This document shows, one piece after another, positions 11,953 through 21,988 of a stretch of 64,000 bases of DNA. Origin of the DNA: Desulfosudis oleivorans (GTDB taxonomy: Bacteria; Desulfobacterota; Desulfobacteria; Desulfobacterales; SURF-7); assembly GCA_020723325.1 (NCBI GenBank), contig DYJD01000006.1, forward strand, positions 207,465 to 271,464, given 5' to 3'. Below the pieces are notes generated by a model. It made no database searches. It was not told the origin of the DNA and was given only the letters and a program-made list of their open reading frames with translations. The first letter of the stretch is position 1; every line of letters starts with the position of its first letter. A program made the position numbers and the translations under genes.

Positions 11953-11990
11953 AAAGCCCTGCTTTTAAACAGCAGGGCTTTTTTTTTAAG
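11953..11990 (+). terminator. Rho-independent terminator of the ribosomal operon
   Basis: AGCCCTGCT TTTAAAC AGCAGGGCT followed by T-run. Confidence 0.9.
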
Positions 11991-12005
11991 GGGAACTCAA
12001 GCCCA

Positions 12006-12512
12006 ATGGATTCAAGACCAAGTGTCGGGATGCAAAAAATTCAGAATAGGAAAAACGAATATGTAGTTGGAGTCATTTCAGACACCCATGGCCGGCTGCC
12101 CCTTGCTGCATTGAATGCATTTCGTGACTGCCATGTGATTATTCATGCCGGTGATATTGATTCACCTGAGATCCTCAACCGACTTGGAGAAATGGCCCCC
12201 ACCATTGCCGTGCGTGGGAATATGGACCAGGGTAACTGGGCTGAAGCCATTCCCATTGTCAGGTCGATTCAAGTGGGCGAAGTTGTATTTTTCATCCGTC
12301 ATATTTTAAATGATTCGATTTTCGCAAAAAAAGATGTGCAGGTTATCATCCATGGGCATACGCACCAGCCTGAGGTACGGGTTGAGGGCACTCGAATTTT
12401 TTTGAACCCGGGAAGCGCAAGTGCGCCGCGGAATCAGCATGGACCTACTGTGGCCAAGTTGTACGTACGCGGGAAAGATCTAAAAGTTGAGCATATCGCG
12501 CTTGACAAGTAG
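12006..12512 (+). CDS. YfcE/MJ0936-type metallophosphoesterase
   Basis: VVGVISDTHGRLP...HAGDIDSPEIL...VRGNMD...IIHGHTHQPEV...NPGSASAPRN. Confidence 0.93.
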   Translation: MDSRPSVGMQKIQNRKNEYVVGVISDTHGRLPLAALNAFRDCHVIIHAGDIDSPEILNRLGEMAPTIAVRGNMDQGNWAEAIPIVRSIQVGEVVFFIRHILNDSIFAKKDVQVIIHGHTHQPEVRVEGTRIFLNPGSASAPRNQHGPTVAKLYVRGKDLKVEHIALDK

Positions 12513-12620
12513 TCCAGCCCCAGATTATCGGGAGCCTGCTAGAACTTTAAAGTGCCGCTTTACAATTCTGTTGAGGATTGATACTCTGACCTGAGAATAC
12601 GAATATGGAAAGGATTAATC

Positions 12621-13109
12621 ATGGAGAAATGTCCTTGCGGTTCAGGAAAATCGTTTTCAACCTGTTGCGAACCTATAATCACCGGTACGGAATCAGCTCA
12701 AACCGCTGTAGAATTGATGCGCGCACGTTACAGCGCCTTTGTTACATCCAAGATTGAATTTATCTTGGACACCATTCACCCGGAAAAAAAAGCCCAGCAT
12801 GATGAAAGAACCTTGCGCAGCTGGGCGGAAAAATCCCAATGGTTATCCATTGAAATTCTCAGAACGGAAAAGGGCGGTCCTTCTGATACGGAAGGTCAGG
12901 TGGAATTTATCGCCAGGTACCGGCGCAAAGAGAAAAAAGAAGCCCACCATGAAATCGCCTCTTTTAAAAAGAATGATAACAGATGGTTTTTTTATGATGG
13001 CGAAGCGCCCAACCCGGAGCAGTATGTGCGCGAGCAAGCCAAGGTCGGCCGGAATGATCCATGTCCATGCGGAAGCGGCAAGAAATTCAAGAAATGCTGT
13101 TCAAAATAA
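12621..13109 (+). CDS. YchJ-family protein with SEC-C zinc motifs at both termini
   Basis: N-term [14 protein letters not shown]-term [18 protein letters not shown]; central ARYSAFV NTF2-like region. Confidence 0.92.
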   Translation: MEKCPCGSGKSFSTCCEPIITGTESAQTAVELMRARYSAFVTSKIEFILDTIHPEKKAQHDERTLRSWAEKSQWLSIEILRTEKGGPSDTEGQVEFIARYRRKEKKEAHHEIASFKKNDNRWFFYDGEAPNPEQYVREQAKVGRNDPCPCGSGKKFKKCCSK

Positions 13110-13134
13110 TTGAAACAAATGGGAGAAAGACGCC

Positions 13135-13464
13135 ATGATGGAAAATACCTCCGATGCTTTTGCCGAAAAGCGGAAATATCCACGCAAGCCATGTCTGATC
13201 TCAGTTGAATGCGGCATGAAGGATAGTATTTTTACAAACCATATCCAAAATATCAGCTACGACGGTGTCTACATCGAGACCACCGAGCCGTTCACCCTTG
13301 GGCAAGAAATTTCTTTGCGCATACTTGCGCCCTATAAATTGAATCAAATAAAGAATATCATTGGTGAGATCATTCGGGTGGAGCCGCTGGGAATCGCCGT
13401 GCGCTTTAAAAAGGAAGATCCGGTGCAGGAAGCGCTGATTCGGGCATTTGTCGAAAATATTTAA
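13135..13464 (+). CDS. PilZ domain protein
   Basis: EKRKYPRKPCLISVECG...IQNISYDGVYIETTEPFTLGQEISLRI (RxxxR and D/NxSxxG pattern). Confidence 0.85.
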   Translation: MMENTSDAFAEKRKYPRKPCLISVECGMKDSIFTNHIQNISYDGVYIETTEPFTLGQEISLRILAPYKLNQIKNIIGEIIRVEPLGIAVRFKKEDPVQEALIRAFVENI

Positions 13465-13503
13465 TTTGTTTCGATTTTCCCCTCCCTCCAGGAAATCAGG
13501 CCC

Positions 13504-13887
13504 ATGATTGAAAAAAAAATTTTGTTTGTGGATGATGAAGAGTCACAGCGCGACGTCATGGGAAGAGTTTTACACAAAATGGGTTATCAAGTGACTTTGT
13601 GCAGTAGCGGTGAAAATGCACTGGAAATATTGAAAAATGAAAGATTCCCGGTGATCATTACCGACTTGAATATGACCGGTATGGATGGCAGCATGTTGTG
13701 CAAATTCATCCGTCAACAAGATGCCCAGACAATCATCTATGCCCTTTCCGGGTACATTGAGGCCTATGATGATAAGAAATTAAAGGAGATCGGTTTTGAC
13801 GGGTATTTGCGCAAACCCACCACTTTCAAGGTGTTAAAAAAGGTGATTGACGGCGCATTTGAAAAAATTGCCCGGAATGTTAAATAA
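13504..13887 (+). CDS. Single-domain response regulator (receiver)
   Basis: ILFVDDEESQRDVMGR...VIITDLNMTGMDG...GYLRKPT. Confidence 0.93.
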   Translation: MIEKKILFVDDEESQRDVMGRVLHKMGYQVTLCSSGENALEILKNERFPVIITDLNMTGMDGSMLCKFIRQQDAQTIIYALSGYIEAYDDKKLKEIGFDGYLRKPTTFKVLKKVIDGAFEKIARNVK

Positions 13888-13932
13888 ACAGCCCGTGACA
13901 GGGAATGAAGCTTCTCTTCTGTAACCATTACT

Positions 13933-15609
13933 TTGGTGGTGATTGATTTGCAAAGGGTCAAGTATTTGCTATCCCTGGCTGAAAGCCGGCGTTGCCTTGA
14001 AAAAACAAAAAAAGAACTGACCCATGTAAAGACCCAGCTTAACAAAGCCCTCCGCGAAAAGCAAAAAGCCGAGGAAACCATCGGCGACCTTAGCCAGCAA
14101 TTGCGCTCCTTCCACGCAAATTCACCGGATATTATTTTCACCCTTGGTTATGACGGTGAGTTTATTTTTGTGAATCCAGCCTGGGAGAGACTTTTGGGCT
14201 ATACCACCGATGAGGTTATCGGCCGCTACTTCGTGGATTTTTGCCAAGAGGAAGACCATCCTAAATATCGACGAATGTTCAAACAGGTCCGGGATGAAAA
14301 AAAAATCCTGCGCGACGTTCGCGGAATTTTGCTCCATAAAGACGGCTCTCCGCGCCTGCTCAATTTCAACGGTGCCCCGAATATGGATAAGGATGGAAAA
14401 ATCATCGGCATGGTGGGTTTCCTGAAAGATATCACGGAGCAGGATAAATTACAGGCCCAACTCCTGCACGCGCAAAAAATGGAAGCAATCGGAGTGCTTG
14501 CCGGCGGGGTGGCCCATGATTTTAATAATTTACTCCAGGCCATCAGTGGGTATGCGGATTTGTTGTTGCTTGATCTGGACGAAAAGTCCGGAGGCTTCAG
14601 TGAATTGCAGGAAATCCGGCAAACCGCCCGGCGGGGGGCCGAGTTGACCAAGCATCTGCTTACCTTCAGCCGCAAATTGGAAAGCAAGCTGCGCCCCATC
14701 TCCCTGAATCATGAAATCCAGCGAGTGCGTAATCTGCTGGAAAGAACCATACCGAAAATGATCCGCATTGAATTAAAACTGATGCCGGAGCCTACCATCA
14801 TTAATGCCGACCCTGTTCAGATTGAGCAGGTCCTGATGAATCTCGGCGTGAATGCCAGGGATGCCATGCCGGAGGGCGGCCTGTTGTCCATTAAGACGGA
14901 AAGAATGGTGCTGGACAGCCAATTTTGTAAAACCCACCTGCATTTGACTCCCGGAGAATATTTTTGCATCACCTTCAGCGATACCGGAATGGGGATGGAC
15001 AGCCATATATTGGAACATATTTATGAACCGTTTTTTACTACCAAGAAAGCTAGAAAAGGTACCGGGCTGGGTCTGTCGATAGTATATGGGATCGTAAAAA
15101 ATCATGGCGGCTATATCCTCTGTGAAAGCAAGCCGGCAAAAGGAACCACATTTAAAATATACTTCCCTGTGCTGGATCAAGGGGCGGTTTCGGTATTGCC
15201 CGTGACAGTGCTGCGGGAAAAGGATGCTTCCCTGATGGGAACTGAAACCATCATGTTGGTGGACGATGATATCAAAGTGCGTCAGGTGGGCGAAAAAATT
15301 CTCAAGAAATTCGGCTATAAAATGATAACAGTCTCCTCCGGTGAGGCGGCCCTTAAAGGGTTTCGCCGTAAATACCAGCAGATTGATCTTGTGCTGCTGG
15401 ATGTAAATATGCCGGGAATGGGCGGGAAACGCTGTCTGGAAGAAATGCTGAAAATCAAACCCGACGCCAAAATTATCATTACAACCGGTTATCCGGTGAG
15501 CGATCAATATAAACGGGAAATCGCCGGCCGGATCGCCGGTTATATCAACAAGCCCTATGTATCGGAAACCCTCTTGCGCAAAACACGGGAAGTCCTGGGC
15601 CGACGGTAA
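13933..15609 (+). CDS. PAS-containing hybrid sensor histidine kinase with C-terminal receiver
   Basis: PAS; H-box LAGGVAHDFNNLLQAISGYADLL; GTGLGLSIVYGIVKNHGG; receiver IMLVDDDIKVRQVGE...VLLDVNMPGMGG...YINKPY. Confidence 0.93.
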   Translation: MVVIDLQRVKYLLSLAESRRCLEKTKKELTHVKTQLNKALREKQKAEETIGDLSQQLRSFHANSPDIIFTLGYDGEFIFVNPAWERLLGYTTDEVIGRYFVDFCQEEDHPKYRRMFKQVRDEKKILRDVRGILLHKDGSPRLLNFNGAPNMDKDGKIIGMVGFLKDITEQDKLQAQLLHAQKMEAIGVLAGGVAHDFNNLLQAISGYADLLLLDLDEKSGGFSELQEIRQTARRGAELTKHLLTFSRKLESKLRPISLNHEIQRVRNLLERTIPKMIRIELKLMPEPTIINADPVQIEQVLMNLGVNARDAMPEGGLLSIKTERMVLDSQFCKTHLHLTPGEYFCITFSDTGMGMDSHILEHIYEPFFTTKKARKGTGLGLSIVYGIVKNHGGYILCESKPAKGTTFKIYFPVLDQGAVSVLPVTVLREKDASLMGTETIMLVDDDIKVRQVGEKILKKFGYKMITVSSGEAALKGFRRKYQQIDLVLLDVNMPGMGGKRCLEEMLKIKPDAKIIITTGYPVSDQYKREIAGRIAGYINKPYVSETLLRKTREVLGRR

Positions 15610-15627
15610 AATTTTAATTTGCCTTTC

Positions 15628-16011
15628 CTATCCGCATTTGGCAACACATTTGATTTCCACCAAGGCGTTTTTGGGGAGACTGCTGACCGCCACCACGGCC
15701 CGGGCAGGTTTGTGGTCTGAGAAAAATTCCCGATAGATCGTATTAAATTCGGTGAAGCGCTCCATGGCTGTGAGATACACGTCCACTGAAATAACACGGT
15801 CATAGCCACTTCCGCCGGCTGCTAAAATTGCGCCGAGATTCTGGAGAACCCGGCGCGTCTGCCGGTCGAATTCAGGGCCGACCAGTTCGCCGGTTACTGG
15901 ATCCAAGCCTATTTGGCCGCTGATGAAAAGCCAACCGCCAACTGCGATTGCTTGGGAATATGGGCCGATGGCTGCCGGTGCGGAAGTGGTTTGGACTGTT
16001 TTGAGTTCCAT
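15628..16011 (-). CDS. ridA: RidA/YjgF family enamine/imine deaminase
   Basis: TTSAPAAIGPYSQAIAVGGWLFISGQIGLDPVTGELV...VEIKCVAKC. Confidence 0.93.
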   Translation of the reverse strand: MELKTVQTTSAPAAIGPYSQAIAVGGWLFISGQIGLDPVTGELVGPEFDRQTRRVLQNLGAILAAGGSGYDRVISVDVYLTAMERFTEFNTIYREFFSDHKPARAVVAVSSLPKNALVEIKCVAKCG

Positions 16012-16169
16012 GAATATCCCTCCTTTTGTTATTGATTGTGTTCCTTATATCCATCAACCTAATTCATTGTAAATTATTTTTTTTGCCCGGGCCTTAAGCT
16101 TGTCTCCTTGCCGGAGCTGCTGTATATTGGGAATAAAGAAAAACACCGATATGAAGAGCGAGGAACCTG

Positions 16170-16616
16170 ATGACTCCCTTTTATTTCCGTTGTCCTGACT
16201 GTGGAACCCGGAACCGAATTCCAGCGGACAAGGTTGGAAAAAGCGCCAAATGCGGCAAATGCAGCGCTGTCATGGATACCAACGAGTTGCGCATTCAGGC
16301 GCCGGTTACCGTGATGGACAAGGATTTCAGCCGGCTGATATTGAAGTCGCCCCTGCCGGTGCTTTTGGACTGCTGGGCGCCCTGGTGCGGTCCTTGTCAA
16401 ATTCTTGGACCTGTATTGACGGAACTGGCCGCTGCCTGGCAAGGTAAAATCCGCATCTGCAAATTGAATGTGGATCAAAATCCGGAGACTGCCGCCAGAT
16501 TTCATGTTCGCAGTGTGCCCACCCTCTTGATCTTTGATAAAGGGCAGTTGCAGGACAGTATGGCCGGTGCCCTGCCCAAGCACCAGATCATGCGAAAAAT
16601 GGCCGCCTATTTGTAG
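16170..16616 (+). CDS. trxC: Thioredoxin 2-like protein with N-terminal zinc ribbon
   Basis: CPDCGTRNR...CGKC plus WAPWCGPCQILGPV active site. Confidence 0.92.
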   Translation: MTPFYFRCPDCGTRNRIPADKVGKSAKCGKCSAVMDTNELRIQAPVTVMDKDFSRLILKSPLPVLLDCWAPWCGPCQILGPVLTELAAAWQGKIRICKLNVDQNPETAARFHVRSVPTLLIFDKGQLQDSMAGALPKHQIMRKMAAYL

Positions 16617-16643
16617 GGTGGTAAATCTAAAGAACAGTGCAAG

Positions 16644-17534
16644 ATGGATCTACTAGACCATAAATGCAGCCTGATCATCAAAGAAATTTTGGATTGGCTT
16701 CAGCATGGAATTCACATGGATGCTTCCATACAAGCCTACATCCATTCTACTTTTGCCGTTGCAAGGCCCGCGGAGATCAGGCTTATCCTGGATCAGGAAG
16801 GGGGTTGCGAAAAGGATACGCTCTTGGATTTGTTGTTTTACCCAACTGGGGCCATTCAGAATCGTTTAGAGCCAATCCTGGCGGATTGCTGCTTTGATCC
16901 ACAGGATGAGCAATACATTGCCGAGCATATTATAAATGCACAGCCCCAAGCCATGATCCACTATCCAGGTAGCGGTGCCATAACGACCATCAGGGTTCCG
17001 GCTGAATCCATTCAGAATCTGATCAAGCGTCTGCGCCTTTCAAAACATCCGGATATAGCCTTGTTGCAAACAATTAAAGCGCATATTCCGGAAGCGGAAT
17101 GCTTTTCCATTCTGGTGAGAATCCGCAATGCAGACCTGCCGTGCGATGCTGGCGTGGTTGAGTTTTTAAATCTTTTTTTTAAAACAATTCAATACGATGA
17201 ATCCTATTTCAGGGACTGCTTGGATTTTATCTTGACCTTTCTATCTGAACTTTCCAGCTTCGATGATATTTGTGGAGCACTGATAGTTAAAAAGCATAGA
17301 CTGGTCGCCCTTCTCAGGCGGGCTGAAAATTTTACCGGTCGATTGCGAAGAGCCAATGCGGAAATGATGATGCTTTCCGGTCAAAAAGAACCTTACCTGA
17401 ATTCAGAGAGCCTGCGCAAAACCATGGGCATTATTGATCTGCTGACAGTGAAATTGTTCGGACAAGCCAAGCAAATCCCTATTTACAAAAAAGTGCGGTT
17501 GGGATACACAATTCCTTTATTGTTTTTATTGTAA
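16644..17534 (+). CDS. Hypothetical protein (296 aa)
   Basis: Long ORF between trxC-like and lolA on same strand; no family recognised. Confidence 0.75.
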   Translation: MDLLDHKCSLIIKEILDWLQHGIHMDASIQAYIHSTFAVARPAEIRLILDQEGGCEKDTLLDLLFYPTGAIQNRLEPILADCCFDPQDEQYIAEHIINAQPQAMIHYPGSGAITTIRVPAESIQNLIKRLRLSKHPDIALLQTIKAHIPEAECFSILVRIRNADLPCDAGVVEFLNLFFKTIQYDESYFRDCLDFILTFLSELSSFDDICGALIVKKHRLVALLRRAENFTGRLRRANAEMMMLSGQKEPYLNSESLRKTMGIIDLLTVKLFGQAKQIPIYKKVRLGYTIPLLFLL

Positions 17535-17563
17535 ATACTTTCAGGTTGGATAGGATTTCGATC

Positions 17564-18280
17564 ATGAAGAAAAAGATATTGAATATCCTTTTGCATGCCG
17601 TTCTTTTGGTGGTTGTCGTGGGCATCGCCCAGCCGGGCTTCTGTCTGAAGGCAACATCGGTGGAAAAGACGGAGACAACCGAGAGGGAAGAAACCCAATT
17701 AACATTGAACGCGCTTCTTGAAAAAATAGAAGCAAGCTATCCAGTCGCCGGTTTTTCAGCGGATTTCATTCAGGTCTCCACGCTGAAGGCCATGCAAATC
17801 AGCGACAATGCTTCCGGCCGGGCCTTGTTCAAACGGCCCGGCATGATGCGCTGGGAATATGAAAAGCCGGAGCGCCAGCAAATCATAACAGACGGAAAAA
17901 ATCTCTGGGTATACCGACCGGATGACAAGCAGGTTTCGGTGGGTTCTTTCCCGGCCTTTTTCGGCGATGGAAAAGGCGCGAGCTTCTTGTCGGACATCAA
18001 TCTGTTGCGGAAAAAATTCCACATCATTCTAATGGGCCGGAACGATGGGGGCGACTATCTGCTGCACCTTAAGCCCATGGAGCCCAATCCGGACATTGCC
18101 CAGATCCAGTTGACAGTATCCAAAAAGACATTTTTCGTCTACCAGGTGGTTACCCTGAATTCATACGGCGATGAGACCCGCATCGAGCTGACCCGCATTG
18201 AACCCAAAGAAACATTGGACAACGAGCTTTTCAATTTTAAAATTCCTGAAAATACGGATGTCATTCAACTGAACGAATAA
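17564..18280 (+). CDS. lolA: Outer-membrane lipoprotein carrier LolA-like protein
   Basis: Signal peptide; [60 protein letters not shown]. Confidence 0.92.
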   Translation: MKKKILNILLHAVLLVVVVGIAQPGFCLKATSVEKTETTEREETQLTLNALLEKIEASYPVAGFSADFIQVSTLKAMQISDNASGRALFKRPGMMRWEYEKPERQQIITDGKNLWVYRPDDKQVSVGSFPAFFGDGKGASFLSDINLLRKKFHIILMGRNDGGDYLLHLKPMEPNPDIAQIQLTVSKKTFFVYQVVTLNSYGDETRIELTRIEPKETLDNELFNFKIPENTDVIQLNE

Positions 18281-18294
18281 ACCCTGAGGGCCAC

Positions 18295-19206
18295 ATGCAA
18301 AGCGCAATACGCCGGCTGGTGAAAGAAAAAAAAGCAATCATTTTGGCGCATAACTATCAGCCGCCGGAAATTCAGGACCTGGCTGATCTGTGCGGCGATT
18401 CATTGGAATTGAGCATCAAGGCGGCCCAGACCGATGCGGAAATCATCGTTTTTTGCGGGGTGCACTTCATGGCAGAGACCGCATCCATTTTATCCCCGCA
18501 GAAGACCGTCTTGCTTCCCAGGGAAGACGCCGGCTGCCTCATGGCGGACATGATCGATCCCGAATCCTTGAAACTGAAGATCGATCAACTACCCCCCATG
18601 CCGGTGGTCACCTATGTGAATTCTACAGCCGCGGTCAAGGCGCTTTCCACTATCTGCTGCACTTCCGCCAATGTCATCGATGTGGTCAACAGCTTGGATG
18701 CCCCTGAAATTTTAATGACTCCGGATCGCAATCTGGCCCGTTACGCCGCAGCTCATACCAATAAAAAAGTGCATATCTGGGACGGTTTCTGTCCCACCCA
18801 TGAATGGTTGACCGTGGAAGATGTGGAACAAGCCAAAAAAGCCTACCCCAACGCGGTTTTCATCGCCCATCCGGAATGCCGGCCGGAAGTTGTGGCCATG
18901 GCCGATGTGGTGGCCAGCACTTCCGGCATGCTCCGGCATGTGCGCCAATCCAGCCGTACAGAATTCATCATCGGCACGGAAAAGGGCTTGCTCTATCCCT
19001 TGCAAAAGGATAATCCGGACAAACGCTTTTATCCTGCCTCTGAAAAAATGCTGTGCAAGAACATGAAAAAGATTGGTCCAGAGGATGTTGTCCGAAGCCT
19101 TGAAACCATGAGCGGCGAAGTCAAGGTGCCTGAGGAAATCCGGGTGCCGGCCCTGGCCGCTGTGCAGCGCATGATCGATCTGGCCCTGAAAAAAAGAGCT
19201 TCCTGA
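18295..19206 (+). CDS. nadA: Quinolinate synthase NadA
   Basis: [27 protein letters not shown]...[15 protein letters not shown]...[11 protein letters not shown]...[22 protein letters not shown]. Confidence 0.96.
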   Translation: MQSAIRRLVKEKKAIILAHNYQPPEIQDLADLCGDSLELSIKAAQTDAEIIVFCGVHFMAETASILSPQKTVLLPREDAGCLMADMIDPESLKLKIDQLPPMPVVTYVNSTAAVKALSTICCTSANVIDVVNSLDAPEILMTPDRNLARYAAAHTNKKVHIWDGFCPTHEWLTVEDVEQAKKAYPNAVFIAHPECRPEVVAMADVVASTSGMLRHVRQSSRTEFIIGTEKGLLYPLQKDNPDKRFYPASEKMLCKNMKKIGPEDVVRSLETMSGEVKVPEEIRVPALAAVQRMIDLALKKRAS

Positions 19207-19325
19207 TTGCTTCTTTGCTCCCGCCGACGTCTAATGGGCTCAAGCCCCGGGCTGTTGTGCGGATACATGGGGGGCATACCCCCTCTATCCATGAATTCGT
19301 GCCGCTTGTAAAAATGTCTTTTCAG

Positions 19326-19392
19326 ACCTTGATCATCGTTTCGTATCCTCCTTTGTGGGAGCGGCTTCCAGCCGCGATTAGGCCGAAGCGAT
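19326..19392 (+). repeat. REP-like palindromic element family A, copy 1
   Basis: CCTTGATCATCGTTTCG...GTGGGAGCGGCTTCCAGCCGCGAT(core 19355-19378)...GGCCGAAGCGAT. Confidence 0.9.
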
Positions 19393-19440
19393 TCTCGTAA
19401 TTGAAGAGCAACATTAAACAAAGCATAGATAACTGAAAAA

Positions 19441-19473
19441 GAACCGCGAATGAACGCAAATGGACGCGAATAT
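19441..19473. repeat. Short degenerate ~10-bp tandem repeat (CGCGAATGAA / CGCAAATGGA / CGCGAATATT)
   Basis: GAACCGCGAATGAACGCAAATGGACGCGAAT. Confidence 0.6.
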
Positions 19474-19504
19474 TAACTGCATTTGAATCCAAACAGATAA
19501 AGCA

Positions 19505-20500
19505 GTGCGGTCTTTCCCGGCCCATGACCGGCAAGAAAGACCTGACTCTTTACAACCGAATATGGATCGGCCCTATCCAGGGTTGGGGCTTGGTCTGTCC
19601 ATCACTCAGCGTCTGGTCAATTTGCATGGCAGTGTCCTGGGGCTCAAAAGCCGCCCTGGAGGTGGAACAATCTTTTTCTTTCAACTGCAGCCGGCGAAAA
19701 ATTTCTCAGCAGAACCCGCACCGGTAGCCGTGTCCCGGCGTTATATTGAGGATTCTGCGGAATTTTTAAGGGCAGTCACACCAAACCGCGAAGCCCCAGG
19801 CCAGACCCTAGCCGTAGATGGGAAACAGGCCCGATGCATCCTGATCGTGGATGACGAACCCATTAATCAACAACTGGTGTGCAACCATTTAAGCGCAGAG
19901 GGTTTTCAGGTCCGGGTGGTAGGCAACGGCCTAGTAGCCTTGGAAATGGTGGCAGCGGAAACACCGGACCTGTTATTGCTGGATATCATGATGCCACAGT
20001 TGAACGGCTTTGAAGTCTGCCGCAAACTCAGGGAAACCTATGAACTGTATGAATTGCCCATCATTCTGCTTACAGTTCGAAACCGCCTCACGGATCTGGT
20101 GCAGGGGCTTCAGAGCGGGGCCAATGACTATCTTACCAAACCATTTTTTAAAGAGGAGTTGCTCTCCCGCATCAACACGCTTCTGGAAGCCAAGTCAGCG
20201 GTGGAACGACTCAAACAAAACCAGCGCCTGCTGGAAGAGATTCAGCGGCGTAAAACCGCCGAGGAAGAGCTGCGGGCATCCCAGCGGCGGTTAGCCAGGA
20301 TCCTGGACAGCGCCGAGGATGCCATCCTGGCGGTGGATGCCCTCGGCCTTGTTCGCTTCTTCAACCAGGGCGCGGAGAAGCTGTTCGGCTGTTCCTTGAA
20401 TGAAGCCTTGAATCAACATCTTGAAATGTTGTTTGATGACGATTTCCTGGCGGAATTTAATACCATCGTGGGGGCCGGCCGGAATCAATCGTCGCCCTGA
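19505..20500 (+). pseudogene. Truncated hybrid histidine kinase remnant (ATPase C-terminus, receiver, partial PAS)
   Basis: Begins inside HATPase G2 box (PYPGLGLGLSITQRLVNLHGS), receiver CILIVDDEPINQQLV...LLLDIMMPQLNGFEV...YLTKPF, PAS start, then stops abruptly; no H-box. Confidence 0.75.
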
Positions 20501-20916
20501 TCGCGCGTGCAGAGCAATTGCTTCAGGAATTGATGCTTTCGTTGCGGGCTAGTGATTATTATGATCAACTCATTTCAGTAATAACTGGAACGCCAAGCCC
20601 CAGCTTGGCAGCGGCGGGACGATGTTTTAATACTGGATGGGATTCATGTGGATATAGACCAGGCAATTGAGCAGAATTTCGAAAAATTTCTACTTGACTT
20701 TGGGTAGTTCTTCCGATATCCACAAACCAAGTCTGATGAACAATTGAAAAGGCGTTTATTCATGCAATCCTGTTTTTCAATGCTTCCAACCCTACACTCC
20801 GACCGGATGAACGGTAAGGCCGTCTTGCGCCGTTGCGCCACCTTGTGGACCAAGCGCATCATCGTAGCCGAAAAGGGGGGAAAACCGCCTAATTGATTGA
20901 ATAAATAATATAAGAC

Positions 20917-20958
20917 GGAAAAACCCCTTTCGGAAGCTGATCTGAAAGGGGTTTTTTA
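20917..20958 (+). terminator. Intrinsic terminator-like hairpin
   Basis: AACCCCTTTC GGAAGCTGATCT GAAAGGGGTT TTTTATT. Confidence 0.75.
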
Positions 20959-20993
20959 TTTGGAAAGTTATATCTGCATTCAGGAGAAGAAAG

Positions 20994-21899
20994 ATGGACC
21001 AACCAGATTCGGAAAACGGGAATTTGCCTTTTTGGGCGGCGGTGAGTGCCGCCTTGCTTTGCATCACTTTCGGCGCCAATGCCGTGGCGGTCAAGTTCAG
21101 TCTGGACGGCATCGGTGTTTTCACCTCGGCGGGGCTCCGCTTCGGCATCGCGGCCCTGGCCATTGCCGGCTGGGCCTGGGTAACCGGCCGCTCTTTGGGA
21201 TTCAGAAAGGATCAGAGCGGGCATATCTTCCTGCTGGCCGTCATTTTTGCAGTGCAGATGGCGTTTTTCTATCTGGGGCTGCAGAAAACCTATGCTTCCC
21301 GGGCCACCCTGATCGCCAACATGCAGCCCTTTTTCGTGCTGCTGTTGGCACATTTTTTCATTCCTGGCGACGGCATTACTATCGGTAAAACCGCCGGTAT
21401 CGGCCTGGGCTTCACCGGTATCCTGTTTCTGCTTGCCGAAAAGAGCAACATCACCACAGAGTTGCGCTGGGGGGATCTGTACTCCTTCTGTGGTGTACTG
21501 CTGTGGGCCATGAATACGATTTATTTGAAACGGATTCTGCCCGGCTTCAAATCCTATCATCTGGTTTTGTATCCCATGGGATTGGCCGCGCCGGTGTTCC
21601 TCATCATGGGTTATGTTCTGGATCGGCCAATGATTCATCATCTGGATACGGCCATTGTCGCCAGCCTGCTGTATCAAAGCTTGGTGTCCGCCGCCTTTGG
21701 ATTTGTCTGCTGGACCGCCTTGCTTAAACGCTTCGGCGCGGTTTCCATGCATACCTATCTCTTTTTGCTGCCCATCACCGGGGTACTGCTGAGCGGGGTT
21801 GTTTTGCAGGAGCCGATTGCTTCCCATGGTGTTTTGACCGCCTTGATTTGTGTTTCCGTCGGCATCCTGCTGGTACACTCCCGATTCGCCATCCGTTAA
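20994..21899 (+). CDS. EamA/DMT family transporter
   Basis: 10-TM-like hydrophobic pattern; FGANAVAVKFSLDGIGVFTSAGLRFGIAALAI; paired EamA repeats. Confidence 0.9.
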   Translation: MDQPDSENGNLPFWAAVSAALLCITFGANAVAVKFSLDGIGVFTSAGLRFGIAALAIAGWAWVTGRSLGFRKDQSGHIFLLAVIFAVQMAFFYLGLQKTYASRATLIANMQPFFVLLLAHFFIPGDGITIGKTAGIGLGFTGILFLLAEKSNITTELRWGDLYSFCGVLLWAMNTIYLKRILPGFKSYHLVLYPMGLAAPVFLIMGYVLDRPMIHHLDTAIVASLLYQSLVSAAFGFVCWTALLKRFGAVSMHTYLFLLPITGVLLSGVVLQEPIASHGVLTALICVSVGILLVHSRFAIR

Positions 21900-21927
21900 A
21901 GCAGGATGACGCAGCCGGGAAGGCCCT

Positions 21928-21954
21928 GCGCCGCCGTTCCGAAGGCGGCGGCGC
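21928..21954. terminator. GC-rich hairpin between convergent genes (possible bidirectional terminator)
   Basis: GCGCCGCC GTTCCGAA GGCGGCGGCGC. Confidence 0.45.
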
Positions 21955-21988
21955 TTGGATTCCGACTAGTCAATTTAGGGAATATGCC

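Noticed and set aside
20889-21878. 329-aa minus-strand ORF
   Set aside because: Antisense to the EamA transporter; composition artefact (Gln/Gly/His-rich).
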